In this document: positions 48,884-58,470 of the stretch, piece by piece | How the letters are laid out: every line of letters begins with the position of its first letter | Numbering within the stretch: the first letter of the stretch is position 1 | Assembly: GCF_012568245.1 (NCBI RefSeq) | Contig: NZ_CP046188.1 | Span: 352,569 to 416,568, forward strand | Length of the DNA stretch: 64,000 bases | From: Enterobacteriaceae endosymbiont of Donacia thalassina | Lineage (GTDB): Bacteria > Pseudomonadota > Gammaproteobacteria > Enterobacterales > Enterobacteriaceae | Reading direction: 5' to 3' | The notes under the pieces: model-generated | Databases searched by the model: none | The model's input: only the letters and a program-made list of their open reading frames with translations | Told to the model about the DNA's origin: nothing | Made by a program: the position numbers and the translations under genes

Positions 48884-50971
48884 ATGAAAATCATTAAAGT
48901 AGTATTTAATAATTCTATTATTTGCAATAAATTTGATTATTTATTATCTAAAAATAGATCTATTTATATTGGATGTAGAGTAATAGTACCTATAAAAACT
49001 AAAAATTATATAGGTATAGTATTAGAAATACATAATTTTTCTAAAATACCTATAAAAAAATTAAAATTTTTATATAAAATTTTAGATAAAAAACCTATTT
49101 TTGATCCGTTAATTTTTGATTTTGCACATAAAATTTCTACATATTATAAATATCCTATTGGATTTATTTTATTTCAAATATTACCAATATTTTTTAGAAA
49201 AAAAAATAAATATACAAAAAGTTTAAAAAATAAATTAAATTTAAATAATACAAAAATATTAAATAATAATATTAAAATTATAAAATCATATAATTTTAAA
49301 AAAATTGAAGATGTAAATATTGAAAATAAAAAAAATTTTTTATTAAATACAAATATATTAAATATAATGTATAAAACACAGAATCATAAAATATCCAATT
49401 TTTTTCAAGAAGAATATTTACAAAAAAAATTTTCTGTTTGGATAACACAAGATAATATTATTTTTCTTGAAAAAATAAATATTTATTTAAAAATTATAAA
49501 AAAAATTATATCTGAAAAAAAACAAGTTTTAATAATAGTTCCGCAAACCTATTATTTTTTTTATTTATATCAATTTTTAATATCTAATTTAAAAATTTTA
49601 GTTTGTTTATTATATTCAAATTTTAAAAATCAAAAAACATTATCAATTTGGGATAATATAAAAAATGGAAAAATAAAAATTATCATTGGAACAAAATTTA
49701 CTATTTTTACACAATATTTAAAATTAGGATTAATTATTTTAATTGAAGAACATAATTTTATATATAAAAAAACAAATATTTATAAATATAATGTAAGAGA
49801 TATTGCTATTTTAAGAGCAAAAATAGAAAATATTCCAATTTTATTAAGTTCAAAAACACCAAGTTTGGAAACATTACATAATATTAATATAAAAAAATTT
49901 AAATTTTTATTTGAAAATAATGAACAAATATTATATAAAAATTTTTTTAAATTTATAATTTTAGATATGAATAAACAAATATCAAAATTACAAATTTTTT
50001 CTAATATTTTAATAAAAAAAATAAAAATATGTATTAAAAATAATGAACAAATCATTATTTATTATAAATATCAAGGATATTCAAATCTTATTTTATGTTT
50101 TTTTTGTAAAAAACCTTTAAAATGTAAAGATTGTAATAAAAATTATGTCTTTTATAAAAAATTATGGAAATTATATTGTATATATTGTAAAAAAAGCATT
50201 ATTATGTTAAATTTTTGTCCTTTATGTAAAAATAATTTTTTTATACCAATAGGTATTGGTACAGAACAATTAATTGAATTTTTAAAGAAATTATTTTCAA
50301 ATATCTTAATTTTAAATATTAATAATAAAAATTTTTTAGAAAAATTTCTATTAATTAAAAATAATAAACCATCTATTATAATTTCTTCACATATTTTACA
50401 TAAAAAATATTTTTATTTTTCAAAAAACAATTTAATTATTATTCTAAATATAGATAATGTTTTTTTTTCTAAAAATTTTAGAGCAACAGAATATTTTTCT
50501 CAATATATTTTTAGTATATTAAATAATCATTTAGATATAAAAAAAAAGACAGTTATTATTCAAACATATTTTCCTAAAAATGAAATTATTATAAAAATAT
50601 TCAAAAAATATAATACATATTATGATATTTCAAATTTTATTCTAAAAGAAAGAAAAATAATGTTATTACCTCCGTTTACTAAACATATTATTCTAATTTT
50701 AGAATCTTATAATAAAAAAATTTTATTAAACTTTTTAAATATTTTAAAAAAAAAAATAATATCTAAATACATAAATGAAAAAAATTTTTTTATAATTGGT
50801 CCTTTATCGTTAATACAAAATAAAAGAAAAGGATTATTTAGAAAACAAATTATTTTACAACATATTTTTAAAAAAAAATTACAATTTATTATAAAATATA
50901 TTATTTCTATAATAGAAAAAATTGTTAATTTTAATAAAATTAAATTAATAATTAATGTTGATCCAATTTAA
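48884..50971 (+). CDS. priA: Primosomal protein PriA with degenerate helicase motifs
   Basis: PriA reloads the replisome at stalled forks. The 695 residues (E. coli 732) align end to end: the N-terminal 3'-end-binding domain (FDYLLS, GCRVIVPI, PIGFILFQILPI), the eight zinc cysteines (405, 408, 414, 417, 432, 435, 445, 448) and the C-terminal ERKIMLLPPFTKHI and INVDPI. The helicase core is degraded. The Walker A GVTGSGKTEVYL of E. coli aligns with NIIFLEKINIYL (about 191-202), DEEH is IEEH (287-290), GSATP is SSKTP (322-326), and the QVAGRAGR motif VI aligns with FSILNNHL (about 543-550). ATPase and helicase activity should be lost. A role in primosome assembly could remain: the E. coli K230R ATPase-dead PriA still assembles primosomes. 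Inference. Confidence 0.88.
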   Translation: MKIIKVVFNNSIICNKFDYLLSKNRSIYIGCRVIVPIKTKNYIGIVLEIHNFSKIPIKKLKFLYKILDKKPIFDPLIFDFAHKISTYYKYPIGFILFQILPIFFRKKNKYTKSLKNKLNLNNTKILNNNIKIIKSYNFKKIEDVNIENKKNFLLNTNILNIMYKTQNHKISNFFQEEYLQKKFSVWITQDNIIFLEKINIYLKIIKKIISEKKQVLIIVPQTYYFFYLYQFLISNLKILVCLLYSNFKNQKTLSIWDNIKNGKIKIIIGTKFTIFTQYLKLGLIILIEEHNFIYKKTNIYKYNVRDIAILRAKIENIPILLSSKTPSLETLHNINIKKFKFLFENNEQILYKNFFKFIILDMNKQISKLQIFSNILIKKIKICIKNNEQIIIYYKYQGYSNLILCFFCKKPLKCKDCNKNYVFYKKLWKLYCIYCKKSIIMLNFCPLCKNNFFIPIGIGTEQLIEFLKKLFSNILILNINNKNFLEKFLLIKNNKPSIIISSHILHKKYFYFSKNNLIIILNIDNVFFSKNFRATEYFSQYIFSILNNHLDIKKKTVIIQTYFPKNEIIIKIFKKYNTYYDISNFILKERKIMLLPPFTKHIILILESYNKKILLNFLNILKKKIISKYINEKNFFIIGPLSLIQNKRKGLFRKQIILQHIFKKKLQFIIKYIISIIEKIVNFNKIKLIINVDPI

Positions 50972-51028
50972 TTTTAAATTAGGAAATAAAATAATTTAAT
51001 ATTTTATCCTTAAAAAGGTAGATATTTT

Positions 51029-52915
51029 ATGTATAATTTTAATAAATTTGATGTAATAGTTATAGGTGGAGGACATGCTGGTACAGAAGCTGCTATAGCT
51101 AGTGCTAAAATGAAAAAAAAAACTCTTTTAATTACAAATAATATAGATACAATAGGACAAATGTCTTGTAACCCTGCAATAGGTGGTATTGGAAAAAGTC
51201 ATTTAGTAAAAGAAATAGATGCATTAAATGGAATAATGGCTACTGCTATTGATTATTCTGGAATTAATTTTAAAATACTTAATAGTAGTAAAGGTCCTGC
51301 TGTACAGTCAACAAGAGCACAAGCAGATAGAGAAATGTATAAAGCCCAGATAAAATTACTTTTAAATAAAGAAAAAAATTTGTTTATTTTTCAACAAGAA
51401 GTAAAAAAAATTATAATTAAAAATTATAAAATAAAAGGTATTATTACTAAAAATAATGATATTATAAATACAAAAATTGTAATTTTAACTACTGGTACTT
51501 TTTTAAATGGGAAAATTTATATTGGATTAAATAATAAATTTTATGGAGGAAGAATTAATGATCTTTCATCTATAGATTTAGCTAATTTTTTAAATGAATT
51601 ACCTTTAAAAAAAGGAAGATTAAAAACAGGTACTCCTCCACGTATTGATATAAGAAGTATTAATTTTTCTAAATTAGAAATACAAAATAGTGATAATCCT
51701 TTACCCTATTTTTCTTTTATTGGTAATTCTCAACAACATCCTAAACAATTACCTTGTTATATTACATATACTAATAAAAATACACACAAAATTATAACAG
51801 ATAATATTATTAAAAGTCCAATATATAGTGGTTTAATAAAAAGTAAAGGTCCTAGATATTGTCCATCTATTGAAGATAAAGTAATTAGATTTCCTCATAA
51901 AGATAAACATCAAATATTTTTAGAACCAGAAGGATTATCCAGTTATGAAATTTATCCTAATGGAATTTCTACTAGTTTACCATTTGAAATACAATGTTCA
52001 ATTATAAAATCTATTAAAGGTTTAGAAAATGCATATATTACAAGACCAGGATATGCAGTAGAATATGATTTTTATGATCCTAAAGGATTAAAACCTACAA
52101 TGGAAAGTAAATTTATAAAAGGATTATTTTTTGCAGGACAAATTAATGGTACTACTGGATATGAAGAAGCTGCATCACAAGGATTAATAGCTGGATTAAA
52201 TGCATCTCTTTTAATTGATAACAAAAAAAATTGGTATCCATTAAGGAATCAAGCGTATATTGGAGTATTAATAGATGATTTATGTACCTTAGGTACAAAA
52301 GAACCATATCGTATGTTTACTTCTAGAGCAGAATATAGATTATTTTTAAGAGAAAATAATGCAGATATAAGATTAACAGAAATAGGATATAAACTTGGAT
52401 TAGTTGATAATTTACGTTGGAAAAAATTTAATAAAAAATTAGATAATATTGAAAAAGAGTATCAAAAAATTAAAGAATTTTATATTAATTTAAATGATAA
52501 AAAAAATATAAAAAAAATAAATTTATTACTAAAAGATCCTATCAAAAAAAATATAAATGGCATAAATTTATTAAAACGTTCTGAAATTAGTTATTTAGAT
52601 TTAATAAAATTAAATATATTTAATTTTGAAATAAAAAACATAGAAATTTTAAAATATATTGAAACAGAATTAAAATATCAAGGATATATAAAAAGACAAG
52701 AAGAATTTATAAAAAAATTTAAAAAAAATGAAAAAATATTAATACCAATAAATACTAAATATTTTAATATTAAAAGTTTATCACATGAAGCAATAGATAA
52801 ATTTAATTTATGTAAACCTTTTACTCTTGGACAAGCGTCTAGAATACCTGGTATAACACCAGCAGATATTTCAATACTTTTGATTTATTTATTAAAAAAT
52901 AAAAATAATATATGA
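51029..52915 (+). CDS. mnmG: tRNA uridine 5-carboxymethylaminomethyl modification enzyme MnmG
   Basis: FAD enzyme that, with MnmE, modifies U34 of tRNAs reading A- or G-ending codons. The 628 residues match E. coli GidA (629 aa): FAD motif VIGGGHAGTEAA, QMSCNPAIGGIGKSHLV, TGTFLNGKIYIG, GRLKTGTPPRID, GYEEAASQGLIAGLNA and EYRLFLRENNADIRL. The C-terminal MnmE/tRNA-binding region is present. In E. coli rsmG and the atp operon follow; here a gene-free tract does. Confidence 0.97.
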   Translation: MYNFNKFDVIVIGGGHAGTEAAIASAKMKKKTLLITNNIDTIGQMSCNPAIGGIGKSHLVKEIDALNGIMATAIDYSGINFKILNSSKGPAVQSTRAQADREMYKAQIKLLLNKEKNLFIFQQEVKKIIIKNYKIKGIITKNNDIINTKIVILTTGTFLNGKIYIGLNNKFYGGRINDLSSIDLANFLNELPLKKGRLKTGTPPRIDIRSINFSKLEIQNSDNPLPYFSFIGNSQQHPKQLPCYITYTNKNTHKIITDNIIKSPIYSGLIKSKGPRYCPSIEDKVIRFPHKDKHQIFLEPEGLSSYEIYPNGISTSLPFEIQCSIIKSIKGLENAYITRPGYAVEYDFYDPKGLKPTMESKFIKGLFFAGQINGTTGYEEAASQGLIAGLNASLLIDNKKNWYPLRNQAYIGVLIDDLCTLGTKEPYRMFTSRAEYRLFLRENNADIRLTEIGYKLGLVDNLRWKKFNKKLDNIEKEYQKIKEFYINLNDKKNIKKINLLLKDPIKKNINGINLLKRSEISYLDLIKLNIFNFEIKNIEILKYIETELKYQGYIKRQEEFIKKFKKNEKILIPINTKYFNIKSLSHEAIDKFNLCKPFTLGQASRIPGITPADISILLIYLLKNKNNI

Positions 52916-53001
52916 ATCTAATATATTTTTTATTATATATAATATTTTATACAAATAAAATTTAAAATTAAATATTTAAAATTTAATTATAAAAATATAT
53001 T

Positions 53002-53040
53002 AATTTATGATTAATAAAAGAATTAAATTCATGGATATAG
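53002..53040 (+). repeat. Imperfect direct repeat, copy 1
   Basis: Similar to 53121-53160, sharing an AATTTA start, a TTAATAAAAGAATTAAA-like core and an ATATAG end, with a few substitutions and one or two indels. The spacing is about 120 nt. In such AT-rich sequence it could be chance or the remains of a local duplication. Confidence 0.35.
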
Positions 53041-53120
53041 TTATTTTTACTAGTGATAATTGTAAATAAATATATTTATTTTTTTTTATAAAAATATTAA
53101 ATATACTTTAGAAAATTTTT

Positions 53121-53160
53121 AATTTAAGATATTATTAAAGAATTAAAAATATGCATATAG
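53121..53160 (+). repeat. Imperfect direct repeat, copy 2
   Basis: Second copy of the repeat described at 53002-53040, inside the gene-free tract after mnmG. It has no recognised function. Confidence 0.35.
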
Positions 53161-54444
53161 TATATAGTTTTAGTAAAAAAATTGAAAAAGTTTTTAAATA
53201 ATGAAATATATATTACATGGATATATTAATTAAAACAGTTGAAAAAAAGAAATATTATTCAAATAATTTTTATTAAATTTTAATTAAAATAAAGATATTT
53301 TAATATTATATAAAAATGTACCTTTTATTTTAAAAAATAATTTTAAAATTATATAATAAAAAATTTAAAAATTATATTTTTTTTATTTTAGTAAAATAGA
53401 AAATTTTAAAAAATATGGTTTAATTTTATGAAAAAAATTACATATAATAATATTTTATTAATTATATTTTATATACTAATTATAGTAAAGTAATACTATT
53501 ACTATAGAAATAATCTTTATGTAAAATGTTTATAATATTGAATAAATTTTTAATAATTAAAAAAATTATATAAATTAAATTAGAAAAAATAATATATTTT
53601 AATAAAAATATATTATGTTTGATATTATATAAATAATATTTAAATATGATATAATAAAAATTATTTTAAATATCTGTTTTTTAAGAATATATAGTTTATA
53701 ATTTTACTAAAATAGTTATTATTAATAATAAAAAAAATTAATTAATATTTTTTCTATTTTATCTAGAATATCAAAATAAAAAGTTTTTCTAAAATGAAAA
53801 TTATAGATATGAAAATCTTAATTTATTAATATATTTTAAATTAAATTAATATAATTCCTTAATTATTGGTTAAGTAATTAATAAATATTTCTTAAAATTA
53901 GTTATCATTATTAAAATATATAAATTTAATTCATATAACAAATAAAAAATTTTAATTAAAATTATACATGAAAAAATAATTGTTATTTTTTAAAAAAATA
54001 TTTTTAAATATATTTAAATTATAATGTGTGAAATATTTTCTTATGAAAAAATAATTATAAAATATTAATTCAATTATTAACAAACTTATTTTTTTATATA
54101 AAAATTATATTAGCATTTAAATATAGAAAAAATTTAATATTAATAATATTTTATTATCAATAACTTTATCATATGTAATATAATACATTAGTTATGTTAG
54201 AATTATCTACAAAATTAATTTTTTATTAACTACATTAATGTATGTACTACTTTCTTTAGTAAGAAAAGAATTATATTTATTCTTACTTAAATAGTTATTG
54301 AAATTAGTGTAATTTCTACAAAATTTTTTATAAATCAATTAATAATATTACTTATTTTATTTTTTAAAATAGGAAAATTTTATGATTTGATAAAAAATTT
54401 AAAAAGAATAATAAAATTTCTAAAAAAAAACTAAAGAAATAAAA

Positions 54445-54492
54445 TACCTAATTTTAGGTAAAGATAATTTGTTTTATCCCTAGAAAGGGATA
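54445..54492 (+). promoter_or_regulatory. Two tandem hairpins before the 99-residue ORF
   Basis: Hairpin 1: TACCTA (54445-54450), 4-nt loop, TAGGTA (54455-54460). Hairpin 2: TATCCCT (54475-54481), loop AGAA, AGGGATA (54486-54492). Both are perfect and unusually G/C-containing for this tract. The AAAGG in the 3' arm of hairpin 2 lies about 10 nt before the ATG at 54499 and could be its ribosome-binding site, so the hairpin would hide it. Regulation is inference. Confidence 0.5.
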
Positions 54493-54498
54493 TTAAAA

Positions 54499-54798
54499 AT
54501 GAAAAAAAATATTGATATGCATATAAAAAAATATACAATTAGAAAATTAAAAAATGAGATATTATTTAGTTTACCTGTTATTATCTTAGTATTTACAAAT
54601 AATATATTAACAAAAATTAAATCAAATATAGATTTAGAAATATATTTTTATAATATATTATTATATATTATAATTAATAAATTTTACTATATTTATAAAA
54701 AAATTAATATAATTAAAACATTTTACATTAATTATATAATTTTTCCTGTATTATATATAATACCGCTAAAATTTTTATCTTTATTTATACTGAAATAG
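54499..54798 (+). CDS. Small membrane protein of unknown function
   Basis: 99 residues that I do not recognise. It starts with a basic segment (about 1-18), then three hydrophobic segments (about 20-36, 46-65 and 72-98), so it would be an inner-membrane protein. A possible Shine-Dalgarno AAAGG precedes it inside a hairpin. Its position after mnmG and the gene-free tract is where E. coli has atpI. The size (AtpI 126 aa) and membrane nature are compatible, but no diagnostic residues can be pointed to. It could also be a spurious open frame, because AT-rich DNA readily encodes Ile/Leu/Phe-rich strings. Confidence 0.45.
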   Translation: MKKNIDMHIKKYTIRKLKNEILFSLPVIILVFTNNILTKIKSNIDLEIYFYNILLYIIINKFYYIYKKINIIKTFYINYIIFPVLYIIPLKFLSLFILK

Positions 54799-54965
54799 TA
54801 AAAATTAATTAATAATTCTAATCTTTTTATAAATTTAGTAAAGTCTATTATTGTCAAAGAAAATATTTTTCATTAAAAAAATAAAATATATTAAGTGTTT
54901 TATAAAATTAATTTTTTAAATTTATTTAATAAATATTATTAATATTTTTTAAAAAGGTATTATAT

Positions 54966-57248
54966 ATGAAACAAAATTTATTTGTTATAAAAAGAAATGG
55001 ATGTAAAGAACTAATAAATATAAATAAAATAAACTTAGTATTATCTCGTGCAGCACAAAATTTACAGAAAATATCTTTATCACAAATAAAAAAAAAACTA
55101 TATTTACAATTATATAATAAAATTAATACAATAGATATTCATAATATTATAATTAAAATTACAGCAGATCTTATTTCAGAAAAACATCCTGATTATCAAT
55201 ATATGGCGGCTAGATTAGCTATTTCATATTTAAGAAAAGAAGCATATGGAAAATTTACTCCTCCAAAACTATATCATCATGTCAAAAATATGATATTTTT
55301 AAAAAAATATGATAAATTTCTTTTACAAAAATATACTAAAAAAGATTTTTATTTAATGGAAAATATACTTGATCATAATCGTGATATGAATTTTTCATAC
55401 GCTGCAGTAAAACAATTAGAAGGGAAATATTTAGTTAAAAATAGAATTACAGGAAAAATATATGAAAGTGCACAATTTTTATATATATTGATTGCAGCTT
55501 GTTTATTTGCTAAATATCCATCTCATAAAAGAATAAATTATATAAAATATTTTTATGATGCAATTTCAACATTTAAAATTTCTTTACCAACTCCAATTAT
55601 GTCTGGTGTACGTACGCGTACGAAACAATTTAGTTCATGTATTTTAATTGAATGTGGAGATAATATAGATTCAATTAATGCTACTACTAGTAGTATAGTA
55701 AAATATGTTTCTCAAAAAGCAGGTATTGGTATCAATGCAGGAAGAATTCGAGCAGTAGGTAGTCCAATTAGGAATGGAGAAGCATTACATACTGGATGTA
55801 TTCCATTTTATAAACATTTTCAAACAGCAATTAAATCATGTTCTCAAGGAGGAGTAAGAGGAGGAGCAGGAACATTATTTTATCCTTTATGGCATTTAGA
55901 AATTACTAATTTATTAGTTTTAAAAAATAATAGAGGAGTAGAAAATAATAGAGTAAGACATCTTGATTATGGAGTACAAATAAATAAATTATTATATCAA
56001 CGTTTGATTAATGGTGATAAAATTACTTTATTTAGTCCATCAGATGTTCCTGATTTATATGAATATTTTTTTTCAAATCAAAAAAAATTTAATCATCTTT
56101 ATGAAAGTTATGAAAAAAATATTAAAATCAGAAAAAAAAAAATTAGTGCTGTTAATTTATTTTCATTAATGATGCAAGAACGAACTTCTACAGGACGTAT
56201 ATATATACAAAATGTTGATCATTGTAATACTCATTCTGCATTTAATCCTAAAATATCTCCAATAAGACAATCAAATCTTTGTTTAGAAGTTACACTACCA
56301 ACAAAAATTTTACATAAAATTGATGATCCTAATGGTGAAATAGGATTATGTACTTTAGCTGCTTTTAATTTAGGAAAAATTAAAAATTTAGAAGAAATAA
56401 AAAATTTATCAAATTTAATAGTAAGAGCATTAAATTGTTTATTAGATTACCAAAAATATTTAATTCCTGCTGCAAAAAATTCTGCTTTAGGTCGTAGACC
56501 ATTAGGTATAGGAGTAATTAATTTTGCATATTATTTAGCAAAAAATAATGTACGTTATTCAGATAATAGTGCTAATAATTTAACACATAGAACTTTTGAA
56601 GCTATACAATATTATTTATTAAAAGCATCTAATAATTTAGCTAAAAATGAAGGTTCTTGTCCTTTATTTAAAGATACAAATTATTCAAAAGGTATATTAC
56701 CTATTGATACTTATAAAAAATATATTGATAATTTTCATCAAGAAAAATTACATTATGATTGGGAGAAATTAAGAAAAGATATAAAAAAATATGGATTACG
56801 TAATTCTACTTTATCTGCTCTTATGCCATCTGAAACTTCTTCACAAATATCAAATGCTACTAATGGTATTGAACCTCCAAGAGGATTTATTAGTATAAAA
56901 ACATCTAAAAATGGTATTTTAAAACAGGTAGTACCAGAATTTTTAAAATTAAAAAAAAAATACGAATTATTATGGAATATACCAAATAATAATGGATATT
57001 TAAATTTAATAGGAATAATGCAAAAATTTATTGATCAATCCATTTCCTCAAATATAAATTACGATCCTAATCGTTTTAGTAAAAATAAAATACCAATGCA
57101 ACAGTTATTAAAAGATTTATTAATTTCATATAAATTAGGTATTAAAACTTTGTATTATCAAAATACTAGAGACGGTGCTAAAGATAATCAAGATGAAAGT
57201 ATTTTAGAAAAAAATAATAGATGTTTAAATGGATCTTGTATAATTTAA
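54966..57248 (+). CDS. nrdA: Class Ia ribonucleoside-diphosphate reductase, alpha subunit
   Basis: Large subunit that reduces NDPs to dNDPs. The 760 residues match E. coli NrdA (761 aa). The N-terminal ATP cone is present (FVIKRNGCKELIN). The active-site cysteines are Cys225 in FSSCILIECG, one in SNLCLEV (thiyl radical, E. coli Cys439) and one in GLCTLAAFN (Cys462). The radical-transfer tyrosine pair is in TLYYQNTRDG and the C-terminal redox pair in CLNGSC. Followed by nrdB after 40 nt. Confidence 0.97.
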   Translation: MKQNLFVIKRNGCKELININKINLVLSRAAQNLQKISLSQIKKKLYLQLYNKINTIDIHNIIIKITADLISEKHPDYQYMAARLAISYLRKEAYGKFTPPKLYHHVKNMIFLKKYDKFLLQKYTKKDFYLMENILDHNRDMNFSYAAVKQLEGKYLVKNRITGKIYESAQFLYILIAACLFAKYPSHKRINYIKYFYDAISTFKISLPTPIMSGVRTRTKQFSSCILIECGDNIDSINATTSSIVKYVSQKAGIGINAGRIRAVGSPIRNGEALHTGCIPFYKHFQTAIKSCSQGGVRGGAGTLFYPLWHLEITNLLVLKNNRGVENNRVRHLDYGVQINKLLYQRLINGDKITLFSPSDVPDLYEYFFSNQKKFNHLYESYEKNIKIRKKKISAVNLFSLMMQERTSTGRIYIQNVDHCNTHSAFNPKISPIRQSNLCLEVTLPTKILHKIDDPNGEIGLCTLAAFNLGKIKNLEEIKNLSNLIVRALNCLLDYQKYLIPAAKNSALGRRPLGIGVINFAYYLAKNNVRYSDNSANNLTHRTFEAIQYYLLKASNNLAKNEGSCPLFKDTNYSKGILPIDTYKKYIDNFHQEKLHYDWEKLRKDIKKYGLRNSTLSALMPSETSSQISNATNGIEPPRGFISIKTSKNGILKQVVPEFLKLKKKYELLWNIPNNNGYLNLIGIMQKFIDQSISSNINYDPNRFSKNKIPMQQLLKDLLISYKLGIKTLYYQNTRDGAKDNQDESILEKNNRCLNGSCII

Positions 57249-57288
57249 TCTTAAATAATTTTAATTTTTATTAAGATCGGATAATTAA

Positions 57289-58419
57289 ATGAGTTATACT
57301 ACTTTTTCAAAAAAAAAAAATAATCAATTAAAAGAACCTATGTTTTTTGGGCAATCTGTAAATATTGCGCGTTATGATCAACAAAAACATTATATTTTTG
57401 AAAATTTAATTGAAAAACAATTAAGTTTTTTTTGGAGACCTGAAGAAATAGATATATCATATGATCGGATTCATTATCAAAATTTACCAAAAAATGAAAA
57501 ACATATATTTATTAGTAATCTCAAATATCAAACTTTATTAGATTCAATTCAAGGAAGAAGTCCTAATATAGCATTACTTCCTATTGTTTCAATTCCAGAA
57601 TTAGAAACATGGATAGAAACATGGTCTTTTTTTGAAACAATACATTCCAGATCTTATACACATATAATTAGAAATATTGTAAATGATCCATCTATAATTT
57701 TTGATGATATTGTTATTAACAATAATATTATTCTTCGTACAAATGATATAATTAAATATTATGATGAACTTATTAAAATAACCAATTATTGGAATTTATT
57801 TGGTGAAGGTACTTTTTTATTAAATAAAAAAAAAGTTACTATTAATTTATATAATTTAAAAAAAAAATTATATTTATGTTTAATGAATGTTTATATTTTA
57901 GAATCTATAAGATTTTATGTAAGTTTTGCATGTTCATTTGCTTTTGCTGAAAGAGAATTAATGGAAGGTAATGCAAAAATTATTAGATTTATAGCCAGAG
58001 ATGAATATTTACATTTAATAGGAACTCAATATATTATAAATATAATGCAAAAGGGAAAAGAAGATAAAGATATGGCAAAAATTGCTATTGAATGTCAAGC
58101 ACAATGTTATAAATTATTTCTTGATGCATCTATACAAGAACAAAAATGGGCAGAATATTTATTTTGTGATGGATCAATGATTGGATTAAATAAAAATATT
58201 TTATGTGAATATATTAAATATATTACTAGTATTAGAATGAAAAAAGTGGGTTTAAAAAGTCCATTTACTATTACAAAAAATCCTCTCCCATGGATTACTT
58301 CTTGGTTAATATCAGATAATGTTCAAATGGCACCTCAGGAAGTAGAGGTTAGTTCTTATTTAATTGGTCAAATTGATTCTACAATAGATATTAAAAAATT
58401 TAAAAATTTTAAATTATAA
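57289..58419 (+). CDS. nrdB: Class Ia ribonucleoside-diphosphate reductase, beta subunit
   Basis: Small subunit with the diiron centre and tyrosyl radical. The 376 residues equal the E. coli length. The radical tyrosine is Tyr123 (E. coli Tyr122 without Met) in IHSRSYTHII, and the iron ligands include LLDSIQGR, ETIHSR and ARDEYLHLIGTQ. The C-terminal tail VEVSSYLIGQIDS docks on NrdA. It forms an operon with nrdA; yfaE, the ferredoxin gene that follows in E. coli, is absent here. Confidence 0.97.
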   Translation: MSYTTFSKKKNNQLKEPMFFGQSVNIARYDQQKHYIFENLIEKQLSFFWRPEEIDISYDRIHYQNLPKNEKHIFISNLKYQTLLDSIQGRSPNIALLPIVSIPELETWIETWSFFETIHSRSYTHIIRNIVNDPSIIFDDIVINNNIILRTNDIIKYYDELIKITNYWNLFGEGTFLLNKKKVTINLYNLKKKLYLCLMNVYILESIRFYVSFACSFAFAERELMEGNAKIIRFIARDEYLHLIGTQYIINIMQKGKEDKDMAKIAIECQAQCYKLFLDASIQEQKWAEYLFCDGSMIGLNKNILCEYIKYITSIRMKKVGLKSPFTITKNPLPWITSWLISDNVQMAPQEVEVSSYLIGQIDSTIDIKKFKNFKL

Positions 58420-58426
58420 ATTTATT

Positions 58427-58457
58427 ATATTATGACTGTTATATACAGTCATAATAT
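58427..58457. terminator. Bidirectional hairpin between nrdB and the antiporter gene
   Basis: Perfect 13-bp arms ATATTATGACTGT (58427-58439) and ACAGTCATAATAT (58445-58457) with a 5-nt loop, placed between convergent genes. The T run on either side is weak, but the stem has several G-C pairs, unusual for spacer DNA here. Confidence 0.75.
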
Positions 58458-58470
58458 TTAAAATAAAAAT

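Larger units (their letters stand above)
52916..54498. other. Gene-free, probably decayed tract of about 1.6 kb
   Basis: About 1,580 nt with stops in all frames and no protein of useful length, even more A+T-rich than its neighbours. It follows mnmG, where E. coli has rsmG and the atp operon, so it may be the relic of former genes, but I recognise no residual protein segment with confidence. No tRNA, CRISPR repeat or DnaA box of the TTATCCACA type was seen. Two imperfect repeats of about 39 nt (53002-53040 and 53121-53160) and two small hairpins at its right end are listed separately. Confidence 0.75.

Noticed and set aside
53031..53069. Short frame MDIVIFTSDNCK resembling the start of a glutaredoxin
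   Set aside because: Only 12 codons, no CxxC completed, and nothing downstream resembles the rest of a glutaredoxin in any frame. Treated as chance.
54180..54300. Possible TatC-like relic in the gene-free tract
   Set aside because: A stretch translating to LLSLVRKELYLFLLK loosely resembles TatC, but the match is short, hydrophobic and not supported by flanking sequence.
52916..54498. Replication origin next to mnmG
   Set aside because: In E. coli oriC is on the 5' side of mnmG, while this tract is on its 3' side. No TTATCCACA-type boxes or GATC cluster were seen.
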